A stretch of DNA of 64,000 nucleotides. Source: Chryseobacterium pennipullorum. Its GTDB lineage: Bacteria; Bacteroidota; Bacteroidia; Flavobacteriales; Weeksellaceae. This document shows, piece by piece, positions 9,192-17,557 of the stretch. Every line of letters starts with the position of its first letter. Position 1 is the stretch's first letter. Under the pieces are notes generated by a model. The model saw only the letters and a program-made list of their open reading frames with translations. It had not been told where the DNA came from and did not search any database. The position numbers and the translations under genes were made by a program. Location of the stretch: contig NZ_QNVV01000011.1 of NCBI RefSeq assembly GCF_003384725.1, positions 62,001 through 126,000 of the forward strand. Reading direction: 5' to 3'.

Positions 9192-9994
9192 TTTTGTTCA
9201 ATCTTCAGATGTTGCGTAAATTCTTCTTCGGTAATGTTGTACAGCTTATCAATCAGGCTGACCTGGAGGCTGCCGGGGCCTTTACTTTCCAGGAACGCCA
9301 GCTCTCCCGCTATTCCCAGCAGTGCCATTGCTGCCGCAACACCCTGTACTTTATCTTCCGAGCATCCTATGAATGCTCCGGTAAGAGCTGAAGCCGAGCA
9401 TCCGAGTCCTGTAACTTTAGTCATGAGAGGATGACCGTTTTTTAAATGGAAACACTTCCCGGGGCTCAGAATAATGTCTGTTTCCCCTGAAATGCACACG
9501 ATGGTGTTGTATTGTTGAACCAAAATCTGAGCAGCATCCATCGCATCACTGCTTCCGGCCGTGCTGTCTACACCTTTGGTGACGGTGTCGTTTGCTTTTG
9601 CCAGGGCAATAATCTCAGAAGCATTGCCCCTGATCACCGTAGGGCGGTATTGTAAAAGCTGATGTAAAACCTGATCCCGGAAAGTGGTAGCACCTGCACC
9701 TACAGGATCCAGAACCCAGGGTTTGTTGACGGAATCTGCTATTTCAGCAGCCATGATCATCGATTCGGACCAATACTCGTCAAGGGTGCCTATATTAATA
9801 ACCACGGAATGAGCAATATTGACCATTTCCTTGATTTCTGATTTTGCGTGGGCCATAATGGGGGAGGCTCCTGCAGCCAAAAGCGCATTGGCTGTATTGT
9901 TCATCACGACATAATTTGTCACATTATGAACCAGGGGAGACTGCTGTCGTACAAGCTGAATGTGTTGCCAGAGAATTTTTTCCATTGTTATCAT
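9188..9994 (-). CDS. thiM: Hydroxyethylthiazole kinase
   Basis: ThiM phosphorylates the thiazole alcohol (THZ) in thiamin salvage. The 268-residue protein has the family blocks PLVHNVTNYVVMNNTANALLAAGASPIMAHA near the N-terminus, PWVLDPVGAGATTFR in the middle, and the catalytic KVTGLGCSASALTGAF with its conserved Cys. It is the first gene after the TPP riboswitch. A second ATG three codons in (9985, MEKILWQ) matches the usual family start better and may be the real one. Confidence 0.94.
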   Translation of the reverse strand: MITMEKILWQHIQLVRQQSPLVHNVTNYVVMNNTANALLAAGASPIMAHAKSEIKEMVNIAHSVVINIGTLDEYWSESMIMAAEIADSVNKPWVLDPVGAGATTFRDQVLHQLLQYRPTVIRGNASEIIALAKANDTVTKGVDSTAGSSDAMDAAQILVQQYNTIVCISGETDIILSPGKCFHLKNGHPLMTKVTGLGCSASALTGAFIGCSEDKVQGVAAAMALLGIAGELAFLESKGPGSLQVSLIDKLYNITEEEFTQHLKIEQK

Positions 9995-10051
9995 TACATA
10001 AAAATAGCTTTAGGAAAAAATCCGAAACAAAAGTACATCAGAGGTTAATGT

Positions 10052-10138
10052 AGCTTTGCTTTTCCCTACGCTGGTGTAAGCCATATCAGGTTCAAAGGGA
10101 CTCTCTCAATTCTTCTCAGAATACCCCTAAAGCAAAAC
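10052..10138 (-). promoter_or_regulatory. TPP riboswitch (THI element) of the thiM operon
   Basis: On the minus strand the conserved THI-box parts occur in order: P1 left arm TTTTGCTT (10137-10130), AGGGGT, CTGAGA, then TTTGAACCTGAT, then ACACCAGCGTAGGGAA, then P1 right arm AAGCAAAG (10061-10054). These are the pyrimidine-sensor (CTGAGA) and pyrophosphate-sensor parts of the class. The element ends about 60 nt before the thiM start. With no clear terminator between it and thiM, control at translation initiation is likely, which is inference. Confidence 0.95.
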
Positions 10139-10168
10139 AAATGTATAAAAATTATCACAGCAGGCCAA
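10138..10168 (-). promoter_or_regulatory. Promoter of the thiM-thiE-thiD-tenA operon
   Basis: On the minus strand TTG (10168-10166), a 20-bp spacer and TACATTTG (10145-10138) match the Bacteroidota consensus. Transcription would begin at the foot of the riboswitch P1 stem. It lies between thiM and the 3' end of the CstA gene. Confidence 0.7.
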
Positions 10169-10196
10169 GAACCGCAATGGAATTTGAAAACAAATA

Positions 10197-12038
10197 CTAT
10201 CTTTCCACAAGTTCTTTTACCTGTTCTCCATAAAAGTCCGTTTCTGTAGTATTGATTTTTAAAAGTTCATACCATTTTCTGAACGCTCCGATAAATACGA
10301 TAAGCATCAGAAGCATTGCGGTTGCCGCTAAGGCTGCCAGCAAATACTGTTCTTTCGGAATATAGATAGCCGTGACCTGGATATAACCCGCCCAGAAAGT
10401 AATACCTGCCATAAAAACCCCTGGAATGGCTGAGCACAGGGCATATTTCCCTCTGTTCATCCTGATAAGCATCGTGGTACAGACAATAAGACCACAAGCG
10501 GCGAGTAACTGGTTGCTGATCCCAAATAACGGCCAAATGCTGCTTACATTTCCGGTATACACCAGATACCCCCAGGCAAAAGTAAAAAGCAGACTGCTGA
10601 TAATAATCCCCGGAACCCAGTTTTTATCATTGAATTTCGGAACAACAGATCCCAGCATTTCCTGAAGAAAGAAGCGCCCGACTCTGGTTCCTGCATCAAT
10701 TGCTGTAAGAATGAATACAGCTTCAAACATAATGGCAAAGTTATACCAGTAAGCGGTCAGCTGATCCATATAAGGAATCTTATTAAAAATGTGAGCCATT
10801 CCTACTGCTAAGGAAACAGCACCACCAGTCCTTCCATAAAGATCAATCCCTATCTTTTGTGAGTAATAGTCAATATCTACGCCGTGCAGAGAAGGGTGGG
10901 CCGCCAGAAAACCGTCATAGGCTTCCTTAGGGGTATTGATGGCGAAGTAATCACCCGGCATCAATGTACATGCAGCGATAAGGGCCATTAGTGCGACGAA
11001 ACCTTCCACCAGCATTGCACCATAACCTACGAAAAGGATTTCTCTTTCTTTAGTCAGCATTTTAGGAGTCGTGCCCGTTGCAATTACCGCATGAAACCCG
11101 GAAATGGCTCCGCAGGCAATCACAATAAAAATAAAAGGAAGTACAGGACCACCTATTACCGGACCGCCACCGTTCACAAATGCAGTGATCGCCGGCATCT
11201 GTACTGTGGGATGAATTACAATAACGCCGATGGCCAGCATGATGATTGTTCCTATTTTCAAATAAGTAGAAAGATAATCTCTCGGAACTAAAAGCAGCCA
11301 TACCGGAAGTACGGATGCCAGAAAGCCATACAGAGGAATTGCAATGGAAATCGTTGTGATGTCCCATGAAAATAAGTTATTCATGGTAGGATTTTGCATC
11401 AGGCCATGTCCTCCGATGATTCCTGCTATCAACAGAATGCCTCCCAGAATACTGGCAAAAAGAACACTGTTCTTTTTATACCGCATAATAAGCCCCATGA
11501 TAATGGCAATGGGCATGGTGATGATTACTGTAAACAGTGACCATGAAGCTTCATGCATCGCATTGATACAGGCAAGGGATAAACCGGCTAATGTAAGGAT
11601 GAGTATGAACAGAATGGCAAAACCTGCAACAGTTCCTGTGGTTTTACCGATTTCTTTGGAAGCAATCGTGGCAAGACTTTGCCCCTTATGCCTTACCGAT
11701 GCAAACAGAACTACCATATCGTGCACCCCACCTCCCAGAACACAGCCTATCAGAATCCATAATGCTCCCGGAAGATATCCGAACTGAGCAGCCAGGACAG
11801 GTCCTACCAAAGGACCAGCAGCTGCAATGGCAGCAAAATGGTGTCCGAAAAGTACATTTTTATTGGTGGCTACATAATCTTTACCATCTGCGAATTCTAC
11901 CGCAGGAGTGGTATGCCGGTCATTAAGCCGCAGCACTTTATTCGCAATAAAAATACCGTAAAAACGATAGGCTATTGCAAAAATCAGAACAGATACAAAT
12001 ATAAGGGTAAGCGCATTGATATTATTAAGATAGTCCAT
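10197..12038 (-). CDS. cstA: CstA family carbon-starvation protein (peptide/pyruvate transporter)
   Basis: A 613-residue inner-membrane protein with about 16 hydrophobic segments. The CstA N-terminal block is recognisable: AIAYRFYGIFIANKVL, the TPAVEFADGKDYVATNKNVLFGHHFAAIAAAGPLVGPVLAA region, and GGGVHDM. Family members take up peptides or pyruvate under carbon limitation; which one is used here cannot be told from sequence. A longer frame opens at 12125, but the added 29 residues are not hydrophobic CstA sequence. The family start MDYLNNINALT at 12038 is therefore used. It is probably a single-gene unit. Confidence 0.9.
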   Translation of the reverse strand: MDYLNNINALTLIFVSVLIFAIAYRFYGIFIANKVLRLNDRHTTPAVEFADGKDYVATNKNVLFGHHFAAIAAAGPLVGPVLAAQFGYLPGALWILIGCVLGGGVHDMVVLFASVRHKGQSLATIASKEIGKTTGTVAGFAILFILILTLAGLSLACINAMHEASWSLFTVIITMPIAIIMGLIMRYKKNSVLFASILGGILLIAGIIGGHGLMQNPTMNNLFSWDITTISIAIPLYGFLASVLPVWLLLVPRDYLSTYLKIGTIIMLAIGVIVIHPTVQMPAITAFVNGGGPVIGGPVLPFIFIVIACGAISGFHAVIATGTTPKMLTKEREILFVGYGAMLVEGFVALMALIAACTLMPGDYFAINTPKEAYDGFLAAHPSLHGVDIDYYSQKIGIDLYGRTGGAVSLAVGMAHIFNKIPYMDQLTAYWYNFAIMFEAVFILTAIDAGTRVGRFFLQEMLGSVVPKFNDKNWVPGIIISSLLFTFAWGYLVYTGNVSSIWPLFGISNQLLAACGLIVCTTMLIRMNRGKYALCSAIPGVFMAGITFWAGYIQVTAIYIPKEQYLLAALAATAMLLMLIVFIGAFRKWYELLKINTTETDFYGEQVKELVER

Positions 12039-12230
12039 ATTGCTTGCTTTTATTAATGAATAATTAAATTGTAAGGCTAATTGTTGTGAATAATTTAAGC
12101 AATAGCCAAGGTAGATAATTTTCAATTAATAAATATCGATATGTATATCAATATAGCAAATTTAAAAATGTTTGTTATTTAAGATATTGATTTTATGTTT
12201 GTTAATGAATGTGTTTCTTGTAAATGTATA

Positions 12231-13265
12231 TTATTTTTTTTGTGAGACGATAAAATCTACCATCTGATCGGTAACCTTATCCAGATCGGTCTTATCAGTA
12301 GTTCTGAAGCCGTGCACCCCGTTATCAATAATGATTAAGGAGGTATGAACTTCAGCTCTTTTTAATTTGTGGTACAATTTTTTAGACTGACTGAGAGGAA
12401 CTATTTTATCTTTAGTACCCTGAACAATTAAGGTAGGAACACCTCCGGAGACAAAATTAACAGGGGAAATGGTTTTCAGGTATTGTATGGCGCTGTCCTG
12501 GTCTTTCTGAATATCATAGCCTGAAATGCCTTTTACCAGATTCTGTTGTAAGCTGACAATCTTTTTAGACATCAGCCCAATCATCGCTACCGGGATTGTT
12601 CCCAGGCGGGTATGAAAGAGCTTATTGAGGTCAGTGGGGCCATAATGGTCAATAACATAATTTACTTTTGCAGAATATGAGGAAAGCTCCGGGCTTCCCA
12701 TGAATGTATCATCCGGAGTATAAGCGGCGAGCAACGCGAGATGAGCTCCCGCCGAAGCCCCGAAAAGCCCGATATTACTGGTGTCAAAATGATATTTTTC
12801 TGCATTTTTCCTTACCCACTTTACGGCATCTTTAGTGTCTTCCAGTGGGAGCGGGAAATGGATGCTGCTATTGAGGAGCGTATAGTTTATACTGATCACA
12901 GCGTATTGTTTGGCCAGCAGCTTTGCTATCGTAGTTTCAACATAGTTGTCAGCATGGATGATTTTGTCACCCTCTACCCAGCCTCCACCATGGATATAGA
13001 TCATCACCGGGAGCTTGTCTTCTGATTTGCTCTTAGGAATAAAAAGGTCCAGCGCTACCGGAGCTCCGTTTCTGTTGGTTTTGTATACAATATCTTCAGA
13101 AACATGGGCAATATCCGGTAGAAGTGTACTCTTAACAGGTAGAGCTTTTACAGGTGTCTGTGGAAAATTTTGCGAAAAGGATAAGTGAGAAAAGTTTAAA
13201 AATAAAATAAAAAACAGGTTTGTAAAAAACCTGTAATGTGATATGTTGTAGGAGGATACTCTCAT
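12231..13265 (-). CDS. Exported alpha/beta hydrolase (carboxylesterase / HSL-like)
   Basis: A 344-residue esterase-type enzyme with an N-terminal hydrophobic signal sequence ending near SFSQ, so it is probably exported. The oxyanion motif HGGGW, the nucleophile elbow GASAG, the acid in QGTKDKIVP and the His in DNGVHGF make a complete catalytic set of the BD-FAE/HSL type. Substrate unknown: acetyl-xylan, lipid or other ester. It stands alone between cstA and the DUF3037 gene, both on the same strand, with a gap of 24 bp to the latter. Confidence 0.85.
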   Translation of the reverse strand: MRVSSYNISHYRFFTNLFFILFLNFSHLSFSQNFPQTPVKALPVKSTLLPDIAHVSEDIVYKTNRNGAPVALDLFIPKSKSEDKLPVMIYIHGGGWVEGDKIIHADNYVETTIAKLLAKQYAVISINYTLLNSSIHFPLPLEDTKDAVKWVRKNAEKYHFDTSNIGLFGASAGAHLALLAAYTPDDTFMGSPELSSYSAKVNYVIDHYGPTDLNKLFHTRLGTIPVAMIGLMSKKIVSLQQNLVKGISGYDIQKDQDSAIQYLKTISPVNFVSGGVPTLIVQGTKDKIVPLSQSKKLYHKLKRAEVHTSLIIIDNGVHGFRTTDKTDLDKVTDQMVDFIVSQKK

Positions 13266-13289
13266 AATATAATTTTTTTGAAGAATCTG

Positions 13290-13685
13290 CTATTGTACTA
13301 ATTCCTCAAAAAGCTTACCAAAAGTAGTATTCAGATCTCTTGATTTTCCCGGATGAGGTCTTGAAGTCTGAACGACAGCACTTCTTACAGCAGTCAGCCA
13401 GCGGAAACGTTCCGGAATGTCGAGTTGTGCAATAGGTCCGCCGTCTTTCTCGCCGTTGGCAATTTTCTGAAAGCTTTCCAGATTGTGGATGACATCTTCA
13501 TAATCCAGCTTGCTGTGCATCAGCCTGAATTTATCCGGACATAAATAAAATTCCACCCGGATGAATTTTTCTTTTTTGGAAAACATCACCAGTCCGATAT
13601 TGAAAAATTCTTCTCTTTCAACTTTGGGTACCAGGCGTATTACCGCATATTCATATATTTTATCCTCTTGCATTTTTAGCTTCAT
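13290..13685 (-). CDS. DUF3037 family protein, partner of the HipA-like kinase
   Basis: A 131-residue cytoplasmic protein. It matches DUF3037 as I know it: an opening of the form YEYAVIRLVPKVEREEFFNIGLVMFS, a middle helix with DKFRLMH, and the tail RPHPGKSRDLNTTFGKLFEELV. Function is unknown. The start at 13685 overlaps the kinase gene by 26 bp; an internal ATG at 13673 is an equally good start. DUF3037 genes are usually found directly after a HipA-like kinase gene, as here, so the two probably act together. Confidence 0.8.
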   Translation of the reverse strand: MKLKMQEDKIYEYAVIRLVPKVEREEFFNIGLVMFSKKEKFIRVEFYLCPDKFRLMHSKLDYEDVIHNLESFQKIANGEKDGGPIAQLDIPERFRWLTAVRSAVVQTSRPHPGKSRDLNTTFGKLFEELVQ

Positions 13686-14433
13686 TTACAAAGATTTGTG
13701 AGTTTTCCAGTCTGGTTTTCATAAACTGAAAATAAATTTCACGAATTTCATCGGGAGTTTCATCTGCATCATTCCATTGAAGCCAGTCTTCAGGAATAGA
13801 ATTCACGATGTCTCTGAACAGATCGTCGTTCAGTATTTCGTGCGCAAATTGCTCAGCTTCGTCCAGCATCGTTGCTTTAGGCAGAAGTACATGGTCTTTC
13901 ACATACTTGAACGGTGTTTTTGCCGCCGTATCAAAATTCTGCCATGAATGATGGAAATAGAACGAAGCCCCGTTATCAATAATCCACAGTTCTTTATGCC
14001 ACATCAGCATATTTGTATTCTTAAAAGTACGGTCTATATTGGTAATAAAGGCATCCAGCCACACTATTTTTGAAGCCAGAAGAGCATCTATAGGGACGCC
14101 AGGATCATAAGTGATCGACCCGGAAAGATAGTGCAGTCCAAGGTTCAGTCCTTCAGAAGATTTCAGCAGATCCTGTATTTCCTCATCAGCTTCGGTTCTT
14201 CCAAAATCAGCATCGAGATTGACAAAAACCAGCTCGGGAATTTTGAGTCCCAAAGCTTCTGTAATCTTTCCTCCTAAAAGTTCAGAGATCAGCATTTTCA
14301 CTCCATGGCCGGCACCACGGAATTTTAAAACATATTTAAAGTCATCATCAGCCTCTGCCAACGCGGGAAGAGAACCTCCCTCTCTCAGTGGCAGAATGTA
14401 ACGCATTACGGTTACAGTTCTTAAATTCTGCAT
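13660..14433 (-). CDS. HipA-like (HipA_2) protein/lipid-kinase-fold protein
   Basis: A 257-residue protein with a compact HipA/PI4K-like kinase core. Visible residues: K37 in FKYVLKFRG (ATP lysine), D127 and the catalytic loop NIDRTFKNTNML with D134, N139 and N141, then D153 in WIIDNGA, the counterpart of the metal-binding DFG/DFD. It lacks the N-terminal HipA_N domain and there is no HipB-type HTH gene beside it, so it is not a classical HipBA toxin-antitoxin module. Its substrate is unknown. An internal ATG at 14406 (MRYILPL) could be the true start. It is translationally coupled to the DUF3037 gene. Confidence 0.8.
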   Translation of the reverse strand: MQNLRTVTVMRYILPLREGGSLPALAEADDDFKYVLKFRGAGHGVKMLISELLGGKITEALGLKIPELVFVNLDADFGRTEADEEIQDLLKSSEGLNLGLHYLSGSITYDPGVPIDALLASKIVWLDAFITNIDRTFKNTNMLMWHKELWIIDNGASFYFHHSWQNFDTAAKTPFKYVKDHVLLPKATMLDEAEQFAHEILNDDLFRDIVNSIPEDWLQWNDADETPDEIREIYFQFMKTRLENSQIFVNEAKNARG

Positions 14434-14615
14434 GAAGCAAAAATAAGGTTTTACTTTGTGTTTAATTCTATTTTTAATATTTTTAAGTGAAAAATGAATT
14501 TTGACCCATTGTTATAACAGAAATTCCCAAAGCCGGGTAAATTTCAAGCATGGATAAGATGAATATAAACCTCATTGTGAAATGCTAAGCAGATCACGCG
14601 TATAAAGTATCGAAT

Positions 14616-15458
14616 ATGAATATCATTAAAAAACAAAATATCCTCATTTCCAATCCTGAAACAAAAGATTTCCTTGCAGATGCCTGTTACCCTGAGACAG
14701 AGCGACAGCTTCCTTTGGTTATTTTTGTTCATGGTTATAAAGGCTATAAAGACTGGGGCGCCTGGGAATTGATGGCAGAAAAATTTGCAGCTGCCGGCTT
14801 TTTCTTCGTTAAGTTTAACTTTTCACATAACGGAACAACAATACATGATCCGCTTAACTTCGGAGATCTTGAGGCTTTTGGAAATAATAATTATTCGAAG
14901 GAGCTTTCCGACTTAGGGGTGGTCATAGACTATTTCAGTAAAAATCCACATGTCGATGATGAGAAAATTGTTTTGATTGGTCACAGCAGGGGAGGAGGAA
15001 TTTCTATTATCAAGACATTTGAAGATGAACGAATCAATGGGCTTATTACGCTGGCCAGCGTAGATAGTCTGGATCGTTTTCCAAGAGAAGAAGCTTTTGA
15101 CCACTGGAAAGAAAAAGGGGTCTATTATGCCCTGAATGGGCGTACCCAACAGGAAATGCCGCATTATTACCAGTTTTACGAAGATTATGAGCAAAACGTG
15201 CATCGCTTTGATGTGGAGCGGGCTACGGAAATGGCCAAAGCCTATTTGCTGATTATTCATGGAACGGAAGATGAAGCAGTAGAAGTAAAGCAGGCGGAAC
15301 ACCTCCATATTCTTAATCCGAACTCTGAGCTGTTCCTGATAGAAAATGGAAATCATACGTTTGGTGCCAAAGAGCCCTGGACAGATCTTACGATGCCTCA
15401 GGATCTGAACAAAGCAACCGAAAAATGTATTGATTTTATTAATAAAAACTTGAAATAA
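14616..15458 (+). CDS. Alpha/beta hydrolase, cytoplasmic (dienelactone-hydrolase-like)
   Basis: A 280-residue serine hydrolase without a signal peptide. The fold signature is complete: FVHGYKGYKDWGAWE after strand 3, the nucleophile elbow GHSRGGG, the acid in IHGTEDEAVE and the His in ENGNHTFG near the C-terminus. It resembles small acyl-esterases or peptidase-like hydrolases. Substrate unknown. It is followed after 44 bp by a lipoprotein gene on the same strand, which may share its transcript. Confidence 0.85.
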   Translation: MNIIKKQNILISNPETKDFLADACYPETERQLPLVIFVHGYKGYKDWGAWELMAEKFAAAGFFFVKFNFSHNGTTIHDPLNFGDLEAFGNNNYSKELSDLGVVIDYFSKNPHVDDEKIVLIGHSRGGGISIIKTFEDERINGLITLASVDSLDRFPREEAFDHWKEKGVYYALNGRTQQEMPHYYQFYEDYEQNVHRFDVERATEMAKAYLLIIHGTEDEAVEVKQAEHLHILNPNSELFLIENGNHTFGAKEPWTDLTMPQDLNKATEKCIDFINKNLK

Positions 15459-15502
15459 AACGGCTTAAATGACGTTATCATACCATCACTATAAAAAAAA
15501 TT

Positions 15503-16030
15503 ATGAAGAACATTCTTACTGGCGCTATGGCGCTATCATTATTAGTAACTGCTGTTTCATGTAAAAAAGAAGTAAAAACAGAATCTTCTGTAAGTACAGA
15601 TACTCTGGCTACCGTATTGCCAAAAGACTCTGTAGTTGTTGCACAGACCGATTCTGCAACAGTCACGACACCGACTCCTTCGTCCACCCCGGTTCTGGCA
15701 GAAAATATCATTACCAAAAGCGTTGGAAAGTATCCCCATGACATTAAGTTGTTTGAAGATAAAAATATTACAGCCAGACTTAAAAAACTTGTAGGAAATC
15801 AGTACGATGAAATGGTAAAAAATTTCAATGTGGAAAGTCCGGTCTCCTCTGAGAATGGTATCTACAAACTTTCCGGATGCAAACAGCACGACTGTCCGGG
15901 ATATTCTACGTCCATTTATTTTGATGCTCATAATGACAATTTGAATGTTTCCATTGATAAAAATGAGCAAGTGACCCACTTTGCTGAAAAAGGAAAGATT
16001 AAGGTTTCAGATGCGTTAAAGGTAAAATAA
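15503..16030 (+). CDS. Lipoprotein of unknown function
   Basis: A 175-residue protein with a lipoprotein signal (lipobox TAVSCK, Cys at residue 20), followed by a Thr/Ser/Pro-rich linker to about residue 70. The mature globular part of ~100 residues contains two Cys in GCKQHDCPG that could form a disulfide. It probably sits in the outer or inner membrane facing the periplasm. I do not recognise a family. Confidence 0.7.
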   Translation: MKNILTGAMALSLLVTAVSCKKEVKTESSVSTDTLATVLPKDSVVVAQTDSATVTTPTPSSTPVLAENIITKSVGKYPHDIKLFEDKNITARLKKLVGNQYDEMVKNFNVESPVSSENGIYKLSGCKQHDCPGYSTSIYFDAHNDNLNVSIDKNEQVTHFAEKGKIKVSDALKVK

Positions 16031-16110
16031 AGAGGAAGTAATAAAAGTAAATAGGGAAGTGAAACATAAAAAAATCATTCCCATTACTGATGGTGATTTC
16101 CTTAGTACAA

Positions 16111-16134
16111 AAAAGCCTGAAATTTCAGGCTTTT
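16111..16134. terminator. Bidirectional terminator between the lipoprotein and flavin reductase genes
   Basis: A perfect 24-bp palindrome (arms AAAAGCCTGAAA / TTTCAGGCTTTT) lies between convergent stop codons with T's on both strands. Confidence 0.85.
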
Positions 16135-16137
16135 ACT

Positions 16138-16962
16138 TTATTTCATGATCAAAAGCGTCCAGGCTTCTTCAACTTTGCTTTCCAAAAGGAGTTTTTGGGC
16201 ATTTAGATGAATGTCTTCCTCGGCATGGAAATTTCCGGCAGGCAGAACTTCTGTATTGGCAAGCATCCCCAGGTCGTTTCCTGAAAATACTTTACTGTAT
16301 TTGATGGCATCCGGCAGCAGATCAAAACCAATTCCTTTTGTGACTAACGGTTTTGGTACTTCAAATAAACTGTTTTCATTGCTTCTGGAATACCAGTTGC
16401 TCCCCAAACGGGCTACCATATCCAGTTTTTGCTGATCCAGATTTCCTGCTTCGTTCAGATATTCTTCGCGGATATGAATTTTCTGCACTTCACAGATAAC
16501 CAGATTTCCGGCGCCACCCTGATCTCCAAGGGACTTTACCTCTACAACTTTGCATTCAAAGTTTACAGGACACTCTTCAATCAGTTTCGGTTGTACGAGA
16601 TCAGCATCTTTCATGGTAAGGCCGGCTTTGATGAACTCATTCACCCCTGTTTCATACTCGGTAGAGGCTAGAGAAATCTGCTGTACAATAGGAAAATTTA
16701 CGGTTCCGATAACGACTTCGGGAACCTCAATCACATTCTCCAGGGTATGTTTTGTCGTATTGTCACGGACTCTCCTCGATGGTGAAAAGATCAGAATCGG
16801 AGGAACCGTACTGAACATGTTAAAAAAACTGAATGGTGATAAATTGATCGTACCGTCTTTATCCACTGTAGAAGCTAAAGCAATCGGGCGGGGTGAGACA
16901 GCCGTCTGCATAATGGTTTGAAGCTGTACGGACGTGAGTTCGGAGGGGATTACTGTTTTCAT
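16138..16962 (-). CDS. Flavin reductase family protein (FMN-binding split barrel)
   Basis: A 274-residue flavin-reductase-like protein. The N-terminal half shows the FMN-binding core: SPRPIALASTVDKDGTINLSPFSFFN followed by PPILIFSPS. Such proteins use FMN and NAD(P)H, sometimes to supply a monooxygenase with reduced flavin. In Bacteroidota this gene is often found with tyrosine-degradation genes, and here it lies downstream of fahA. That neighbourhood is interrupted by a 575-bp element, so its own promoter may now lie in the element's terminal repeat. Confidence 0.85.
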   Translation of the reverse strand: MKTVIPSELTSVQLQTIMQTAVSPRPIALASTVDKDGTINLSPFSFFNMFSTVPPILIFSPSRRVRDNTTKHTLENVIEVPEVVIGTVNFPIVQQISLASTEYETGVNEFIKAGLTMKDADLVQPKLIEECPVNFECKVVEVKSLGDQGGAGNLVICEVQKIHIREEYLNEAGNLDQQKLDMVARLGSNWYSRSNENSLFEVPKPLVTKGIGFDLLPDAIKYSKVFSGNDLGMLANTEVLPAGNFHAEEDIHLNAQKLLLESKVEEAWTLLIMK

Positions 16963-16973
16963 ATTTTTCTATT

Positions 16974-17050
16974 AACACTTAAGTTATTTTAGTTATTTCT
17001 GTTGCTGCATATAAAAGAACACTTAAGGTTGAAAATCTTCGATTTTCATT
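16974..17050 (+). repeat. Left terminal inverted repeat of the GxxExxY element
   Basis: This 77-bp arm contains AACACTTAAGTT at its outer end, a second CACTTAAGGTT at about 17020-17030 and GATTTTCATT at its inner end. It pairs with 17470-17548. Confidence 0.7.
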
Positions 17051-17459
17051 CTTTTGGAAGTTCTTTAAATATTTTAGAGGCAAAAGATTCACAACCTTCG
17101 TGATAAAGGTTTGTAACATTAAAATTAACTAGGATTGAACGAGGAACTTGTAAAAGATTCATATAGTTTATGGTTTGAGCTTTATGAATTTGATGAATTT
17201 CAGTTACAGATTTTAATTCTAAAACAATTAATTCTTCAATCAAAAAGTCACATTTTACCTTGCAATTTATATGCTTGCCTTTATACAAGAATGGTATTTC
17301 AAGTTCACTTTGGTATTTTAAACCTATCAGATTAAATTCTTTTTCTAAACATTGATGATACACCTCTTCGTACAAACCGGGGCCTGCTAGTTTATGTACT
17401 TCTATACAAGCTCCAATGATTTTGTAAGATAGATCATTAATCAATTTTTGAGTAATCAT
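17046..17459 (-). CDS. GxxExxY family protein (PD-(D/E)XK nuclease-like)
   Basis: A 137-residue protein of the GxxExxY family. The signature GPGLYEEVYHQCLEKEF is at residues 27-43, followed by IPFLYKGKHINCKVKCDFLIEELIVLELKSV. The spaced E, D and E-x-K (D72, E83-L-K) look like a PD-(D/E)XK nuclease core. The biological role of this family is not established to my knowledge. The gene fits exactly between long inverted repeats and does not belong by function to the tyrosine genes around it. Transfer or local transposition is therefore likely. Confidence 0.85.
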   Translation of the reverse strand: MITQKLINDLSYKIIGACIEVHKLAGPGLYEEVYHQCLEKEFNLIGLKYQSELEIPFLYKGKHINCKVKCDFLIEELIVLELKSVTEIHQIHKAQTINYMNLLQVPRSILVNFNVTNLYHEGCESFASKIFKELPKE

Positions 17460-17469
17460 AATATTTGAA

Positions 17470-17548
17470 AATGAAAATCATAGATTTTCAAAAACCTAAA
17501 GTGAACTTAATTTTACCATTATCATGTAACTTAAAAAACTTAAGTGTT
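17470..17548 (-). repeat. Right terminal inverted repeat of the GxxExxY element
   Basis: This 79-bp arm, read on the minus strand from 17548, begins AACACTTAAGTT, carries TTCACTTTAGGTT about 40 bp inward and ends GATTTTCATT. It probably also carries the promoter or leader of the GxxExxY gene. Confidence 0.7.
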
Positions 17549-17557
17549 TAAAAATTA

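Larger units (their letters stand above)
16974..17548. mobile_element. Putative non-autonomous element: GxxExxY gene between ~78-bp terminal inverted repeats
   Basis: The two ends align as imperfect inverted repeats. Both outer ends read AACACTTAAGTT inward, followed about 40 bp later by CACTTAAGGTT (left) or CACTTTAGGTT (right). A short palindromic stretch GAAAATC..GATTTTCATT closes each repeat. The 137-codon gene fills the space between them; its stop codon lies inside the left repeat and its start is 11 bp from the right one. No transposase and no clear target duplication are seen. I infer a mobile or formerly mobile unit inserted between fahA and the flavin reductase gene. Confidence 0.65.

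Noticed and set aside
13660..14433. Calling the kinase gene hipA with a hipB antitoxin
   Set aside because: There is no HTH antitoxin gene beside it and the HipA_N part is missing, so the classical module is not supported.
16974..17548. Reading the GxxExxY element as an insertion sequence
   Set aside because: No transposase motif (DDE or HUH) is present, so it is listed only as a putative non-autonomous element.
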